NCBI RefSeq assembly: GCF_007754155.1 | Contig: NZ_CP037423.1 | Coordinates: forward strand, 9,544,938 to 9,608,937 | Source: Stieleria neptunia | GTDB taxonomy: Bacteria > Planctomycetota > Planctomycetia > Pirellulales > Pirellulaceae | Reading direction: 5' to 3' | Length of the DNA stretch: 64,000 bases | Shown: positions 35,679-44,684 of the stretch, in pieces | Layout of the letters: each line of letters starts with the position of its first letter | Position numbering within the stretch: position 1 is the first letter of the stretch | Program-made: the position numbers and the translations under genes | Notes under the pieces: model-generated | What the model was told of the DNA's origin: nothing | The model's input: only the letters and a program-made list of their open reading frames with translations | Database searches by the model: none

Positions 35679-36011
35679 GCTGGACAGTGGGATAGGCTGG
35701 ACAGTGGGATAGGCTTCCAGCCTGTCAGAGGCGAGGAGGTCGCGCAGTCTGAAGGCCACCCTCCTGGCAGGAGGGTCGAGCGAAGCGAAGGGAGGTCGAA
35801 CGGTGAATCGCCACTTTCGCTTCAGTCACCTCCATCTCCGACGGCGCACCAAGGCAAACCCTCTCCTCGCTACGCTCGACTCTCCCAGGGGGAGAGTGAC
35901 CAAACCCTTTTCTTATCAACGCCTAAAAACCGCACGACCTTTAGAGCCTGGGAACACGGCCGGTACGTCACGCGGTGCGTGACGTATGGCAAGCTGGAAG
36001 CTTCCCCCACT
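35669..36011. repeat. Repeats between preA and the sigma-factor gene
   Basis: Two truncated family 1 units (GGTGGGATAGGCTGGACA type) and a full copy cover 35669-35726, the first overlapping the end of preA. GC-rich inverted sequences are seen at 35758-35795 and 35855-35900 (CCTCTCCTCGCTACGCTCGA type). A variant inverted REP-like copy reaches 35989-36011 at the sigma stop codon. No gene is supported here. Confidence 0.8.
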
Positions 36012-37684
36012 TATTGTTCGAAATCGATTTCGATGTTGTTTTCGCTGGCGGCGGTTCGCAGTTTCGCCAGCGCCCGCGCTTCGAGTTGCCGAACGCGTTC
36101 TTTGGTCACGCCCATTTCCTCGCCGACCTCCTTGAGCGTCAGCGGCTCGCTGCCGCGTTCGAGTCCGAAGCGTGCCGAAATGATTTTCTGCTCGCGTTCG
36201 TCCAATCGATTGAGGATTCGGGACAGCTCGCGTTTGCGGGTGCGTTGGGCGGATTCTTCCACGTAGGGATCGACCCGTTCGTCTTGTCGCGCCAGGAACA
36301 ATTCTTCGGTCGTCGTTCGGAACCGATCGCGGTGCTTGAATTCGTTCGGGATCGTGCGGGCGAAATTTTTCATGATCGCCCACGACGCATACGTGCTGAA
36401 TTTGTTGCCGCGCGAATAGTCGAATTTCTCCACCGCGCGGATCAGCGACATGTTTCCGTCGCTGACCAACGAGAAGAAATCGTCGGTGCCGGCCAAGTGG
36501 CGTTTGGCGATCGACACGACCAAACGCAAGTTGGCTTGGACGATTCGGTTTTTGACCTTGACCGCCTGTTCGTACAACGCCTCGATGTCGTTCATCACCG
36601 CGGCTTTCCCGGCAGCCTCGGTCCCGATCGTCTCCCGCAAGCGACTGGCTTTGTGCTTGAGGTAGTTCATCTTTCGGAACAGATGGTACTCCTGTTCGCG
36701 GGTCAGCAGTGGGACGTCGTACAGCGACGCGAGATAGCTGGGCAGATCGCTCGGCACGCGGACTTTCCGAGGTGCGCTGGCCGGTTCCGGCTCCACACCC
36801 AGGTATTCCGCTTCGCGCGAGACCGCTTCAAAGTCTTCGTTGTAGATGTAGTCCAACGGCAGCTCCATGATCCGTTGCCGTCTCATTTCGACCAGGATTC
36901 GTTGGATGCTGTTGCGAGTCCGTTTGAACCGTCGGCACAACTGCGGGACGGAGACGCCGCCGAGGTACTGGTTAAAGATCGAGCGTTTGTCGTCATCGGA
37001 CAGGATGCCGCGATGGTTGGGGAAAATCGCGATCGACTTGTTGTCGGCGTCAAAGTTCTTGAGCGTGTATCGGATGGTTTCCGCACTCCGCCCCATCTGC
37101 TCGGACAACAGACGAGTCACATCGGCCAGGGCCGCCCCGCCTTCGACCAACTGTCTGGCCCGTTCGATGATTTCACTTTTTTCATCTTCGGTCAGCTGGC
37201 TGAAGCGTTCGCCACGCTGGATCTTGGCCTTGTTGCGAGCCACAAACTGCTCCACGCTGCTGTTGAGGAACCCGACGCGTTTGCGGCCGCCGAAGAGCAA
37301 CCGTCGACTGACCAAACCGGCTTCGCGCCAGCGACTGATCGTCTTGGTCGAAACATTGAACTGGCGACTGAGGTCTTGAACGGTGTGAACCTGTTCGGCG
37401 ATTTCCTCGACCGACAGATCCGCCAACTCGCTGAGATCTTCGATCAACAGGCGCAAGTCATGAGCCAGATCGGCCGAGGCGATGTTGTGTCGACCGGGTC
37501 GGTCGGAGCGATAATTGGTGATTCGATAGCACAAAAAGTCGTAGGCGTAATCTCGATCCTCTTCGATTTCGCTCAGTAGGGTTTCCGCAGCGGCAGCCTG
37601 CTCAATCAATTTTGTTTTTTGATTGAAGCGGAGCTGATCGCGCAGGTCTTTGATTTTTATGTCGCGGTAATTGTCGTGCATCAC
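36011..37684 (-). CDS. Sigma-70 factor lacking region 3, with helix-turn-helix-rich N-terminus
   Basis: A 557-residue protein. The C-terminal half is a primary-type sigma: region 1.2-like VPLLTREQEYHLFRKM (324-339), region 2 NRIVQANLRLVVSIAKRH...FDYSRGNKFSTYASWAIMKNF (379-441) and region 4 RLDEREQKIISARFG...LKEVGEEMGVTKERVRQLEARAL (493-539). Only about 45 residues separate regions 2 and 4, too short for region 3. The N-terminal 275 residues replace region 1.1 and hold three helix-turn-helix-like segments: LSRQFNVSTKTISRWREAG (about 105-123), VTRLLSEQMGRSAETIRYTL (about 189-208) and VPQLCRRFKRTRNSIQRIL (about 246-264). The role, whether primary or alternative sigma, is not clear. The start could be either ATG at 37684 or 37681. 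Confidence 0.88.
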   Translation of the reverse strand: MMHDNYRDIKIKDLRDQLRFNQKTKLIEQAAAAETLLSEIEEDRDYAYDFLCYRITNYRSDRPGRHNIASADLAHDLRLLIEDLSELADLSVEEIAEQVHTVQDLSRQFNVSTKTISRWREAGLVSRRLLFGGRKRVGFLNSSVEQFVARNKAKIQRGERFSQLTEDEKSEIIERARQLVEGGAALADVTRLLSEQMGRSAETIRYTLKNFDADNKSIAIFPNHRGILSDDDKRSIFNQYLGGVSVPQLCRRFKRTRNSIQRILVEMRRQRIMELPLDYIYNEDFEAVSREAEYLGVEPEPASAPRKVRVPSDLPSYLASLYDVPLLTREQEYHLFRKMNYLKHKASRLRETIGTEAAGKAAVMNDIEALYEQAVKVKNRIVQANLRLVVSIAKRHLAGTDDFFSLVSDGNMSLIRAVEKFDYSRGNKFSTYASWAIMKNFARTIPNEFKHRDRFRTTTEELFLARQDERVDPYVEESAQRTRKRELSRILNRLDEREQKIISARFGLERGSEPLTLKEVGEEMGVTKERVRQLEARALAKLRTAASENNIEIDFEQ

Positions 37685-38516
37685 TGTGGTCTCCCAGCGC
37701 TATTGGCGTAGACTGGCCAAACGTCCTTGCAATCCCGGCGGATCGCCCAGTCCAATCGCCTCGGTTGCCCGGGGTCACCTGTCTCCTCCAGGTGATATCG
37801 GTCGCTTGGCCTAGGTTTCAATGTCGAGCCTTGGCTCGACACCTCTGGTCAAACCGGATGGCCTGACCCCCAGAACAAGTTCCCTAGCCGACTCCATGTC
37901 GACCGAAATGACAGTCGCAGGACAACAGCCGTTAAAAACGTTGCTGTCCACAAATGCGGATGCCTGTAGGACGAGAGCCTCCGCCGCTCGGTTCACCTCG
38001 ATTGAATGAGTTTCTAGAAAACCACTCGTTGCTTGGGGATGAAACCCGACACTTTGAGTCGATTTTTTTTCCACTATTCCAACTCGATGAGCTTGGCAGC
38101 GGTTGCCTGCGTCCGGGACACCTTGTAGGAAATTTGGGGCCAATTCTGCAGCGATTTGTCACGATTTCCCTCAATTTTCGCCGCAAACCCTTTACTGGCA
38201 ACACTTTAGAAACCCGAAAACCTTTTCGGGGTGTCGCGCATTTTTGCGGCGCTGCCTGCATTGTGTGTAAAAATTTCAGACAGGCTGCACAAAAGGCAGT
38301 CTCGCAATGCGACCGCTGTCCAAGAATCGACTTTGCGGAACACGACGGCTGCACACCTTTCGGGCCCGGGAACTGCCCCCTGAATCGCCCCGAGCGGGGT
38401 ATTTCGGCTGAACCGCCCCAATGCCGACGGTCGATCATTGCGAGACAGGCGATCTCCCAAGCCGCCGTGCTGCGCGCGGCGGGGGTCGATCGGCCACTTC
38501 CGGACTGCCCACCGAA
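37685..38516. other. Long non-coding region between the sigma gene and a Tat-exported protein gene
   Basis: This 832-bp divergent gap contains no convincing gene; the small frames lack codon bias and homology I recognise. On the sigma-gene side are two inverted repeats: TCACCTG/CAGGTGA at 37775-37795 and a tight GTCGAGCC-TT-GGCTCGAC at 37823-37840. They would be hairpins in the sigma-factor leader RNA if transcription starts upstream of them. 38040-38300 is noticeably more AT-rich than the surroundings and may hold promoters or a small RNA. Confidence 0.5.
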
Positions 38517-40025
38517 ATGGACTTTCAGATGCCCAGCCACGACGTCACCGCCAATCGTCGCTCCTTTCTCGCCGGCTCTCTCGCGATCGCTTCGGCGTCG
38601 CTCGCTGCCCCCAGTCGGGCGGCGACCGGATCGGCCAACATCGTCGCCGGGCCCCAACAATTGATGCGGGTGCGGATCGAGATGGATGTGAAAGGAAACG
38701 TCAGGGTTTCCGACAACGCGATTGCGTCCAAAGAGACGCGGCAGACGTTTCCGATCACGTCCCAAGCGGTCCTGGACTATGAGGAGCGATACCGGCGGCC
38801 TGCCGACGCGGCCGCTTCGTCCGAGGTGGTGGCCGCCGAGCGGTATTACCACACCGCATCCAACAAAAGCGTTCTGAACAAGACGTCGAGCGAGCAGGAT
38901 TTGCGAAAATCGATGCGACAGGCGATCGTCCGCCGCGAATCGCTGCCCGAATCGATCTACTCGCCGGATCATTTTTTCACCCACGGCGAGCTTTCGCTGC
39001 TCAAATCCCCCGTCTCCAGCGTCTCGGTCGACCGATTCCTACCGGGCGAACGTGTGATCGAGGGAGACCGCTATGAGATCGATTCGGACGCCCTGTGCTC
39101 CGTTTTGAATCTGACGTCGGTCGACAGCGGACGGGTGGAAAGCACCGTCGCCGGGATTTCCGAGGACGCGGTGCGTTTCAAATTGGAAGGCGACATCGAA
39201 GGGTCGATCGATGGCGTCGGCACGCGAATTCGGCTGATCGGCAAAATGACATTCGACCGCAACGCCAAGACCTGCACCTGGCTGGCGTTGGCGATCCACG
39301 AGACCCGTGAAATCAGCCGCGCCGAACCCGGATTTGATGTCTCGGCCACCATCCGAATGGTCCGTCGCCCGATGGCCCAAGCGGTGGCCTTGCCGGCTGA
39401 GCGGGCGGTGATTGAGTTTGACCGCGAGATCCCACGGGAGCGGATGTACGTCGAGCTGCAAAGTCGTCAGCTGGAGGTCGGGACGATGATGGACCGCAAG
39501 TGGCGGATGATCAGCGACGCCCCCGGTTCGGCGGTGATGCGAATGATCGACCATGACCGGAGCATCGCCCAGTGCAATCTACGCCCATTGGTCCAGCTGC
39601 CCGAAGGCAAGCAGTGGACGCTGGAGGCGTTTGAGGCGGCCGTCCGACAGACACTCGGCGAAAAGCTGACACAGCTGGTCGAGGGGGATCAGCGGGTCAG
39701 TGCACAAGGATTACGGGTTTTGCGCGTCGTCGCCGACGGAGAAACCCAAGGCGTACCGATTCGATGGATTATGATGCACTTCTCCGATGACGAGGGACGT
39801 CGAGTTCAAGCGACCTTCACGCTGTCCGCCGACAAGCTCGAAGCCTTTGCCGGCAACGACGCCCAGCTCGCCGATTCCCTGCGATTTCTCGACCCCACGG
39901 AAATCCACGACGGCAAGCCGGGTGACGAGGAAGCGATCGCCGGAGAGCCCGAGGCCGATCCGGAGATCGCCAGCCGCCCCCCGACCGATGACACCGAAAC
40001 CCTCAGTTCCAGTGATCGGAGGTAG
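38517..40025 (+). CDS. Tat-exported protein of unknown function
   Basis: The start at 38517 (MDFQMPSHDV) or 38529 places a twin-arginine signal at the N-terminus: ANRRSFLAGSLAIASASLAAPSRA, with RRSFLAG matching the Tat motif. The longer frame to 38421 would bury it. The mature part (about 470 residues) has no family I recognise. It is rich in beta-strand-like segments, with one Cys pair candidate (ALCSVLN, CNLRP) and an acidic C-terminus. Tat export implies folding in the cytoplasm, perhaps with a cofactor. The next gene, 60 bp downstream, is another exported unknown, so they may act together. Confidence 0.7.
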   Translation: MDFQMPSHDVTANRRSFLAGSLAIASASLAAPSRAATGSANIVAGPQQLMRVRIEMDVKGNVRVSDNAIASKETRQTFPITSQAVLDYEERYRRPADAAASSEVVAAERYYHTASNKSVLNKTSSEQDLRKSMRQAIVRRESLPESIYSPDHFFTHGELSLLKSPVSSVSVDRFLPGERVIEGDRYEIDSDALCSVLNLTSVDSGRVESTVAGISEDAVRFKLEGDIEGSIDGVGTRIRLIGKMTFDRNAKTCTWLALAIHETREISRAEPGFDVSATIRMVRRPMAQAVALPAERAVIEFDREIPRERMYVELQSRQLEVGTMMDRKWRMISDAPGSAVMRMIDHDRSIAQCNLRPLVQLPEGKQWTLEAFEAAVRQTLGEKLTQLVEGDQRVSAQGLRVLRVVADGETQGVPIRWIMMHFSDDEGRRVQATFTLSADKLEAFAGNDAQLADSLRFLDPTEIHDGKPGDEEAIAGEPEADPEIASRPPTDDTETLSSSDRR

Positions 40026-40085
40026 GCCCACGCCGGCCGCCGAAGATCCGTCCGCTAATCCAAAATCTCTGACCGAGTTCCTGAC

Positions 40086-41135
40086 ATGAGCCTTGCTGAA
40101 AATCAAATCACGCCCGCGCGACTGACCCCGCGCCGTGCTACGGTGCTGTTGGGATCGATGTTGGTTTGCCTGGCAGCCGTTCGCTGCCCCCAGGCAAGCG
40201 CCCAAGCATCCGGTCAACCCCAAGACGCCACGACGGAGCAGGCGACCCAGTTCGCCCCGGGCGTGGTGACCATCGTCCCCGGTGATGCCAGCCCCGACGA
40301 AACCTTTGACGGCCCGCTGACGCTGAAGACGTTTCTCAGTGCCCATCCCGAACTGGAATGGAAAGCGCCGACCTTCGAAAACGGCTCACCGCATTTCGAT
40401 CCCCGTTCGCGGACGTTGGTCGAGATGGCCAAACAGGTCGTCTTGCGGCGCGAGATTTACTGCCTGGAATTTTCCTTTAAACCCCTGCGTCAAATGTATG
40501 TCGATGTGCCGGTCGGCAGCGGCAAACTGCAACGCAAACTGGTTTGGTACATGGTCTATCGCGTGCGTTATCGGGGCGGCGACTTGCGACCGGCGGCCGA
40601 CGAAGTGGGCGGTTCAAAACTGTATCAACGGCTCGAATCGGTCTCCTACGACTCGCGACGGTTCTTTCCCCTGGTCACCCTGAAAGATCACGTCAGCGGC
40701 CAAGAGTACCTGGACCGGATCATCCCCAGCGCCAAAGAAATGATCGCGGCCCGCGAACAGATCACCGCACCGCTGTACAACAGCGTCGAAATCACCCGCC
40801 AGCGGATTCCGCTTTCCTCCGATGAAAGCGCCCCCGGAGTCTGGGGCGTGTTGACCTGGATGGATGTCAATCCGAACGTCGATTACGTCTCGCTGTACGT
40901 TTCGGGACTGACCAACGCGTTCCAACAGGACGGTGAAGGCGATGACGCACCGTACCGTCGCAAAGCGTTGCAATTGAATTTCTTTCGGCCCGGCGACGCG
41001 ATGAGTCAAACCGAAGACTTCATTCGCTTCGGCATGCCTTCGTTCGAAGACTCCGAAGAGCAAGCGTATATTCTGGACAAGTACAACATGCCCGAACCGC
41101 TGAATTACCGCTGGGTCTTCCGCTCGGTGAAGTGA
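40086..41135 (+). CDS. Exported conserved-looking protein of unknown function
   Basis: A 349-residue protein with an N-terminal hydrophobic export signal (RATVLLGSMLVCLAAVRC...ASAQA). No family is recognised. The mature part has a distinctive KQVVLRREIYCLEFSFKPLRQMYVDVP and VWYMVYRVRYRGGDLRP block and a C-terminal FFRPGDAMSQTEDFIRFG. The pattern of tryptophans and tyrosines suggests a beta-sandwich. Its last 31 bp overlap the 3' end of the convergent sulfatase gene. It follows the Tat-exported protein by 60 bp and is likely in its operon. Confidence 0.7.
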   Translation: MSLAENQITPARLTPRRATVLLGSMLVCLAAVRCPQASAQASGQPQDATTEQATQFAPGVVTIVPGDASPDETFDGPLTLKTFLSAHPELEWKAPTFENGSPHFDPRSRTLVEMAKQVVLRREIYCLEFSFKPLRQMYVDVPVGSGKLQRKLVWYMVYRVRYRGGDLRPAADEVGGSKLYQRLESVSYDSRRFFPLVTLKDHVSGQEYLDRIIPSAKEMIAAREQITAPLYNSVEITRQRIPLSSDESAPGVWGVLTWMDVNPNVDYVSLYVSGLTNAFQQDGEGDDAPYRRKALQLNFFRPGDAMSQTEDFIRFGMPSFEDSEEQAYILDKYNMPEPLNYRWVFRSVK

Positions 41136-42508
41136 TCGGTTCGCTCGCGTAGTCGTTCCCGCAGCCGCTGGAGCACCTCGGCGTATTGAGATCGGTTCGC
41201 CAGATTGGTCGTTTCACCGGGGTCGTTGTGCATGTCGTAGAGCTCTTCGCTGTCGTCGTCATAACGCATCATGTGCCAGCGGTCGGTGCGAATCGACGTT
41301 CCATTTTGAAACGAGAGCGCTTCGGATTTCACGCCGGCGGTCGAGTCGGCAAGCACCGGCATCAGGCTGGTCCCCTCGGCGGCCGCCGCGACCGGCACAC
41401 CGACTAAGTCACAGATCGTCGGGTACAGATCAACCAACTCGGCGAGCGAATCGGATTGACCGGATGGCATGCCGGGGGCGTCGATCAGCAACGGGACGCG
41501 GATCACTTCCTCGTGCAGGTTGCTCTTCTGCCAGAACCCATGCTCCCCGAGATGGTAACCGTGATCGCTGGTGAAGATCACCGCCGTCTGATCGCGGTGG
41601 GGTGAATCCTCCAGGGCGTCCAGGATTCGCCCGACCTGATGATCCATGAACGTCACGCTGGCGTAGTAGGCGGCCCACATGCGTTTCTGGTTCTCGGGGT
41701 AGTTTCCGATCGCGTTCTTCCGGTTGTTGGTCTTGGCGATCCCCAGTTTCGGAATGTCGTCGGTGTCGTCGTGCCAGTTGGCCGGCATTTCAATGCGTTC
41801 AATGCCGTACGGCTCAAAGTACTTGCCGGGGGCAACCATCGGGTAATGCGGTCGCACCAGCCCGACGGCGAGAAAGAACGGGCGTTCTGGCGACTGCTTT
41901 AAAAGTTCAATCGCCTTGCTGGCCGATTTGTAATCCGGTTGCTCGGTCCCATCGGCATCGCCCTTGACCGACACGAACATGCGATGGGGCATTCGGGTGG
42001 ATTGTCGATTCTGCAAATCACGCGTCACGATATTCAGATTCAAACACGCGTACTCGCCCGGCGTATGCGCCTCCGGTCCGGGCGAATTGAACCGCGCCGA
42101 CCAACACGCCGGATGGTCCTGGCCGTCGGTCCCGGCGATGATGTCGCCCGGGACACGCATGTGAAAGATTTTGCCGACACGGGTGCTGCTGAGTCCGTGG
42201 GTTTGCAAGTGCTGTCCCAGGGAAACATTCTGTTTGTCCCGATAGCGGCCGAACATGAAGGAGATCCGCGAGGGCAAACACCAGGTCCCCTGGCAATAGG
42301 CTCGTCGGAAAACCATCCCGTTGCGGGCAAGGCGGTCCAGGTTGGGTGTCGCACAGACCTTGTCGCCATAACACCCCAGCACACTCGCCTTGAGATCGTC
42401 GGCGACGATCATCACGACGTTTTTGATTTCACGCGGCGGCTGGACGGCCGCGGCCGTCGCGGAGGTAAGGGAGACGGCAAGGCAGGCGGCGAGCAATCGT
42501 GGAATCAT
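41105..42508 (-). CDS. Secreted formylglycine-dependent sulfatase (iduronate-2-sulfatase type)
   Basis: A 467-residue sulfatase with a signal peptide (RLLAACLAVSLTSATAAAVQ). Seen: metal-binding VADDLKASVLGCYGD (36-49), the modification site CLPSR (77-81) with Cys77, VGKIFHMR, PFFLAVGLVRPHYP (typical of the iduronate-2-sulfatase group), FTSDHGYHLGEHGFWQKSN and the closing LYDMHNDPGETTNLA. Leu in the second position of CxPSR still fits the formylglycine consensus. It would remove sulfate from a glycosaminoglycan-like or algal polysaccharide. It overlaps the convergent unknown gene by 31 bp. Confidence 0.93.
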   Translation of the reverse strand: MIPRLLAACLAVSLTSATAAAVQPPREIKNVVMIVADDLKASVLGCYGDKVCATPNLDRLARNGMVFRRAYCQGTWCLPSRISFMFGRYRDKQNVSLGQHLQTHGLSSTRVGKIFHMRVPGDIIAGTDGQDHPACWSARFNSPGPEAHTPGEYACLNLNIVTRDLQNRQSTRMPHRMFVSVKGDADGTEQPDYKSASKAIELLKQSPERPFFLAVGLVRPHYPMVAPGKYFEPYGIERIEMPANWHDDTDDIPKLGIAKTNNRKNAIGNYPENQKRMWAAYYASVTFMDHQVGRILDALEDSPHRDQTAVIFTSDHGYHLGEHGFWQKSNLHEEVIRVPLLIDAPGMPSGQSDSLAELVDLYPTICDLVGVPVAAAAEGTSLMPVLADSTAGVKSEALSFQNGTSIRTDRWHMMRYDDDSEELYDMHNDPGETTNLANRSQYAEVLQRLRERLRERTDHFTERKTQR

Positions 42509-42574
42509 CGTCGTGGTTGTTGCGGGGTGGAACGAGACAGATCGATCATGCCGCGATTGTAACCCAAGACGTGT

Positions 42575-42642
42575 CGGGCAGGCTCAGCGACCGGGCAGGC
42601 TCAGCGACCGGGCAGGCTCAGCGACCGGGCAGACTCAGCGGC
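42575..42642. repeat. Four tandem 17-bp units at the end of the GGDEF/EAL gene
   Basis: The unit CGGGCAGGCTCAGCGAC is repeated at 42575, 42592 and 42609, and a variant follows at 42626-42642. The last unit overlaps the final codons and stop of the regulator gene, so the array arose by copying the gene end into the intergenic space. Confidence 0.85.
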
Positions 42643-44662
42643 TGGGCAGTTGAATCCCGCCGGTCGTGCCACCGGGCATCGTCACCGGGGCCGGAACGGT
42701 GGACTTCAGGATTTTGATCCCGTCGCTTTCACCGGGGGTGATCAGCAATCGTTCCAGTTGGACGATATCCAGCGGCGGCGCAAAGATGTAGCCTTGGGCG
42801 AGGTCGCATCCCCACTGTTGCAGCAGATTCAATTGCTGAGCCGACTCGACGCCTTGGCAGACGATGTTTGCCATCAGGTGGTGCGCGAGTTGAACGATGG
42901 CTTGGGTGATGATCGCATGCCCATGGTCGATCGTGATCGAGGCGGTGAACGTGCGATCGATCTTCACGGTCTCGATCGGATAGTCGTGAAAGCAGGTCAG
43001 CGACGAATTGCCTTTGCCAAAATCGTCGATGTGAATCCCGACACCGCTTTGGTGCAGATCCAACATCGTTTGCAGGGAGCGTTCGTTGTGACGGGTGTCT
43101 CCGTTTTCGGACATTTCCAGTTTCAGCGACCACTTGAACCGCGTGCGATCGATGATCGCTTGCAGCCGATCGATGAAGAAGGGATCGGCGAGCTGGCGCC
43201 GCGAAATGTTGACGCCCAGATAGACTTGCGGTCGCTGTGCGTCCTCAAACGACGCCATCATGGCGCTGAATTCACGCATCGATCGTTCGAGCACCCATTC
43301 GCCGAAATGGTTGATCAATCCGATCTCTTCGGCAACGGGCACAAATTCGCTCGGGGGCACGTATTCTCCGTCGTCACCTCGCCATCGCGACAGGACTTCG
43401 ACGCCTTGAATCTCGCAGCTCTTCAGATTCACGATCGGTTGGTAGCGCAGTTCAAATTTTTCCTCCCGCAACGCGACGCGAAGCTGTGCTTCCAGCTCAT
43501 GCCGGGCGACGACCGCATCGTGCATGGTTTGGTCAAACACCGCGATCTGGCCTTTGCCCGAATTTTTGGCCTGATACATCGCCGTGTCGGCGTTGCGAAG
43601 GGCTTCGTGGCCGTCGGCCAGCGAGTCATCGATGAATGCGACTCCGACGCTGGTCCCGACGGTGACCAGTCGATCACCGAGCGAAAAGGGTTCACAGATC
43701 CGCTGGACGATCCGCCGGGCGACCAGCAGGGCGTCGTCGCGATGGGCCAACCGTTCCAGCAGCACGACGAACTCATCGCCGCCCAAGCGGATCGTTTCAT
43801 CGCCGGCCGCATCGTTGCTGGTTTCGACCGAATCGCTGCAGCGGGAAGCGGTGTCGTGATCGCGAACGCATTCTTGAAGCCGGACGGCGACCTGATTGAG
43901 CAGGTCATCACCGGCCTCGTGGCCGAGGCTGTCGTTGATGATTTTGAAATTGTCCAGATCGAGAAACAGCAGCGCGTCATGGGATCGCCGCCGCGGCCCC
44001 TGGTTGGCGAGGACTTGTTCCAGTTTTTCGATCAAAAACGGACGATTGGGAAGCGCGGTGAGCGCGTCCCGATGCGCCATGTCTCTCAGTTCCGATTCCG
44101 CTTTACGCCGCCGATTCACTTCGCTCTTGAGCAGTTGGAGCTTCTCTTCCTGTCGGATCGAGAGACGATATTTCTCGCTGAGCGCCAACGCCAATTGACG
44201 TGCTTCGTCATGTTCAAAGGGTTTGCGGAGCAGCAACAACTTGTCGCTGTAGCCGAGGCTGCGAACGATATCGTCCCAGGTGTGATCGCTGTAGGCGGTG
44301 CAGATGACGACTTGCAAATCGGCATCGATCCGCCACAACCGGCGGATGGTCGCCAATCCGTCCATTCCCCTGGGCATTCGCATGTCGACAAAGGCGACGG
44401 AAAACCGCTCTCCCGCTTCGACCGATTTTTGGACTTCATAGACGCCTTCTTCGCCGCCGTAGGCATGCGTCAGGGCGAAGACCGGTGCACTGGACCGCTG
44501 GCTCGCTTGCGGCTCGGAGTCATCCAACAGGAAACGCGCCTCGAAATCATCCAATTCATGTTCACTGCGTTGATCGCATTGAAAGATGCGCGCAAACGTT
44601 TCGTGAATCTGTGATTGGTCATCAATGATCAGAACGCGGCGTTCCGTTTCAAAGTCTGTCAT
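42635..44662 (-). CDS. Response regulator with GGDEF and degenerate EAL domains
   Basis: A 675-residue regulator. Domains: a receiver (about 8-155) with IIDDQ, the phospho-acceptor VDMRMPRG and LLRKPF, and an insertion of about 35 residues after its first helix; a GGDEF domain (about 205-365) with an intact LGGDEF near 290, so diguanylate cyclase activity is expected; and an EAL domain (about 385-640) with EVL in place of EAL, NIS and DDFG conserved, but CQGVES where active enzymes have xEGVE. The Gln for Glu change at a metal ligand suggests weak or no phosphodiesterase activity. It lies 22 bp downstream of a histidine kinase gene, its likely partner, so the phosphorylation state would set c-di-GMP levels. 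Confidence 0.92.
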   Translation of the reverse strand: MTDFETERRVLIIDDQSQIHETFARIFQCDQRSEHELDDFEARFLLDDSEPQASQRSSAPVFALTHAYGGEEGVYEVQKSVEAGERFSVAFVDMRMPRGMDGLATIRRLWRIDADLQVVICTAYSDHTWDDIVRSLGYSDKLLLLRKPFEHDEARQLALALSEKYRLSIRQEEKLQLLKSEVNRRRKAESELRDMAHRDALTALPNRPFLIEKLEQVLANQGPRRRSHDALLFLDLDNFKIINDSLGHEAGDDLLNQVAVRLQECVRDHDTASRCSDSVETSNDAAGDETIRLGGDEFVVLLERLAHRDDALLVARRIVQRICEPFSLGDRLVTVGTSVGVAFIDDSLADGHEALRNADTAMYQAKNSGKGQIAVFDQTMHDAVVARHELEAQLRVALREEKFELRYQPIVNLKSCEIQGVEVLSRWRGDDGEYVPPSEFVPVAEEIGLINHFGEWVLERSMREFSAMMASFEDAQRPQVYLGVNISRRQLADPFFIDRLQAIIDRTRFKWSLKLEMSENGDTRHNERSLQTMLDLHQSGVGIHIDDFGKGNSSLTCFHDYPIETVKIDRTFTASITIDHGHAIITQAIVQLAHHLMANIVCQGVESAQQLNLLQQWGCDLAQGYIFAPPLDIVQLERLLITPGESDGIKILKSTVPAPVTMPGGTTGGIQLPSR

Positions 44663-44684
44663 TTATTCTCTCCGTGATTTCCCT

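Noticed and set aside
35975..37579. 534-codon open frame on the plus strand
   Set aside because: It is antisense to the sigma-factor gene, which has unmistakable regions 2 and 4.
37811..38143. 110-codon minus-strand frame upstream of the sigma gene
   Set aside because: No ribosome site, no recognisable motif and no codon bias like that of neighbouring genes.
42575..42642. Regulatory operator array
   Set aside because: The four 17-bp units overlap the end of a gene and lie between two divergent 5'/3' ends; copying of a gene end by slippage is a simpler explanation.
42650..44614. 654-codon open frame on the plus strand
   Set aside because: It is antisense to the REC-GGDEF-EAL gene with all motifs in the minus frame.
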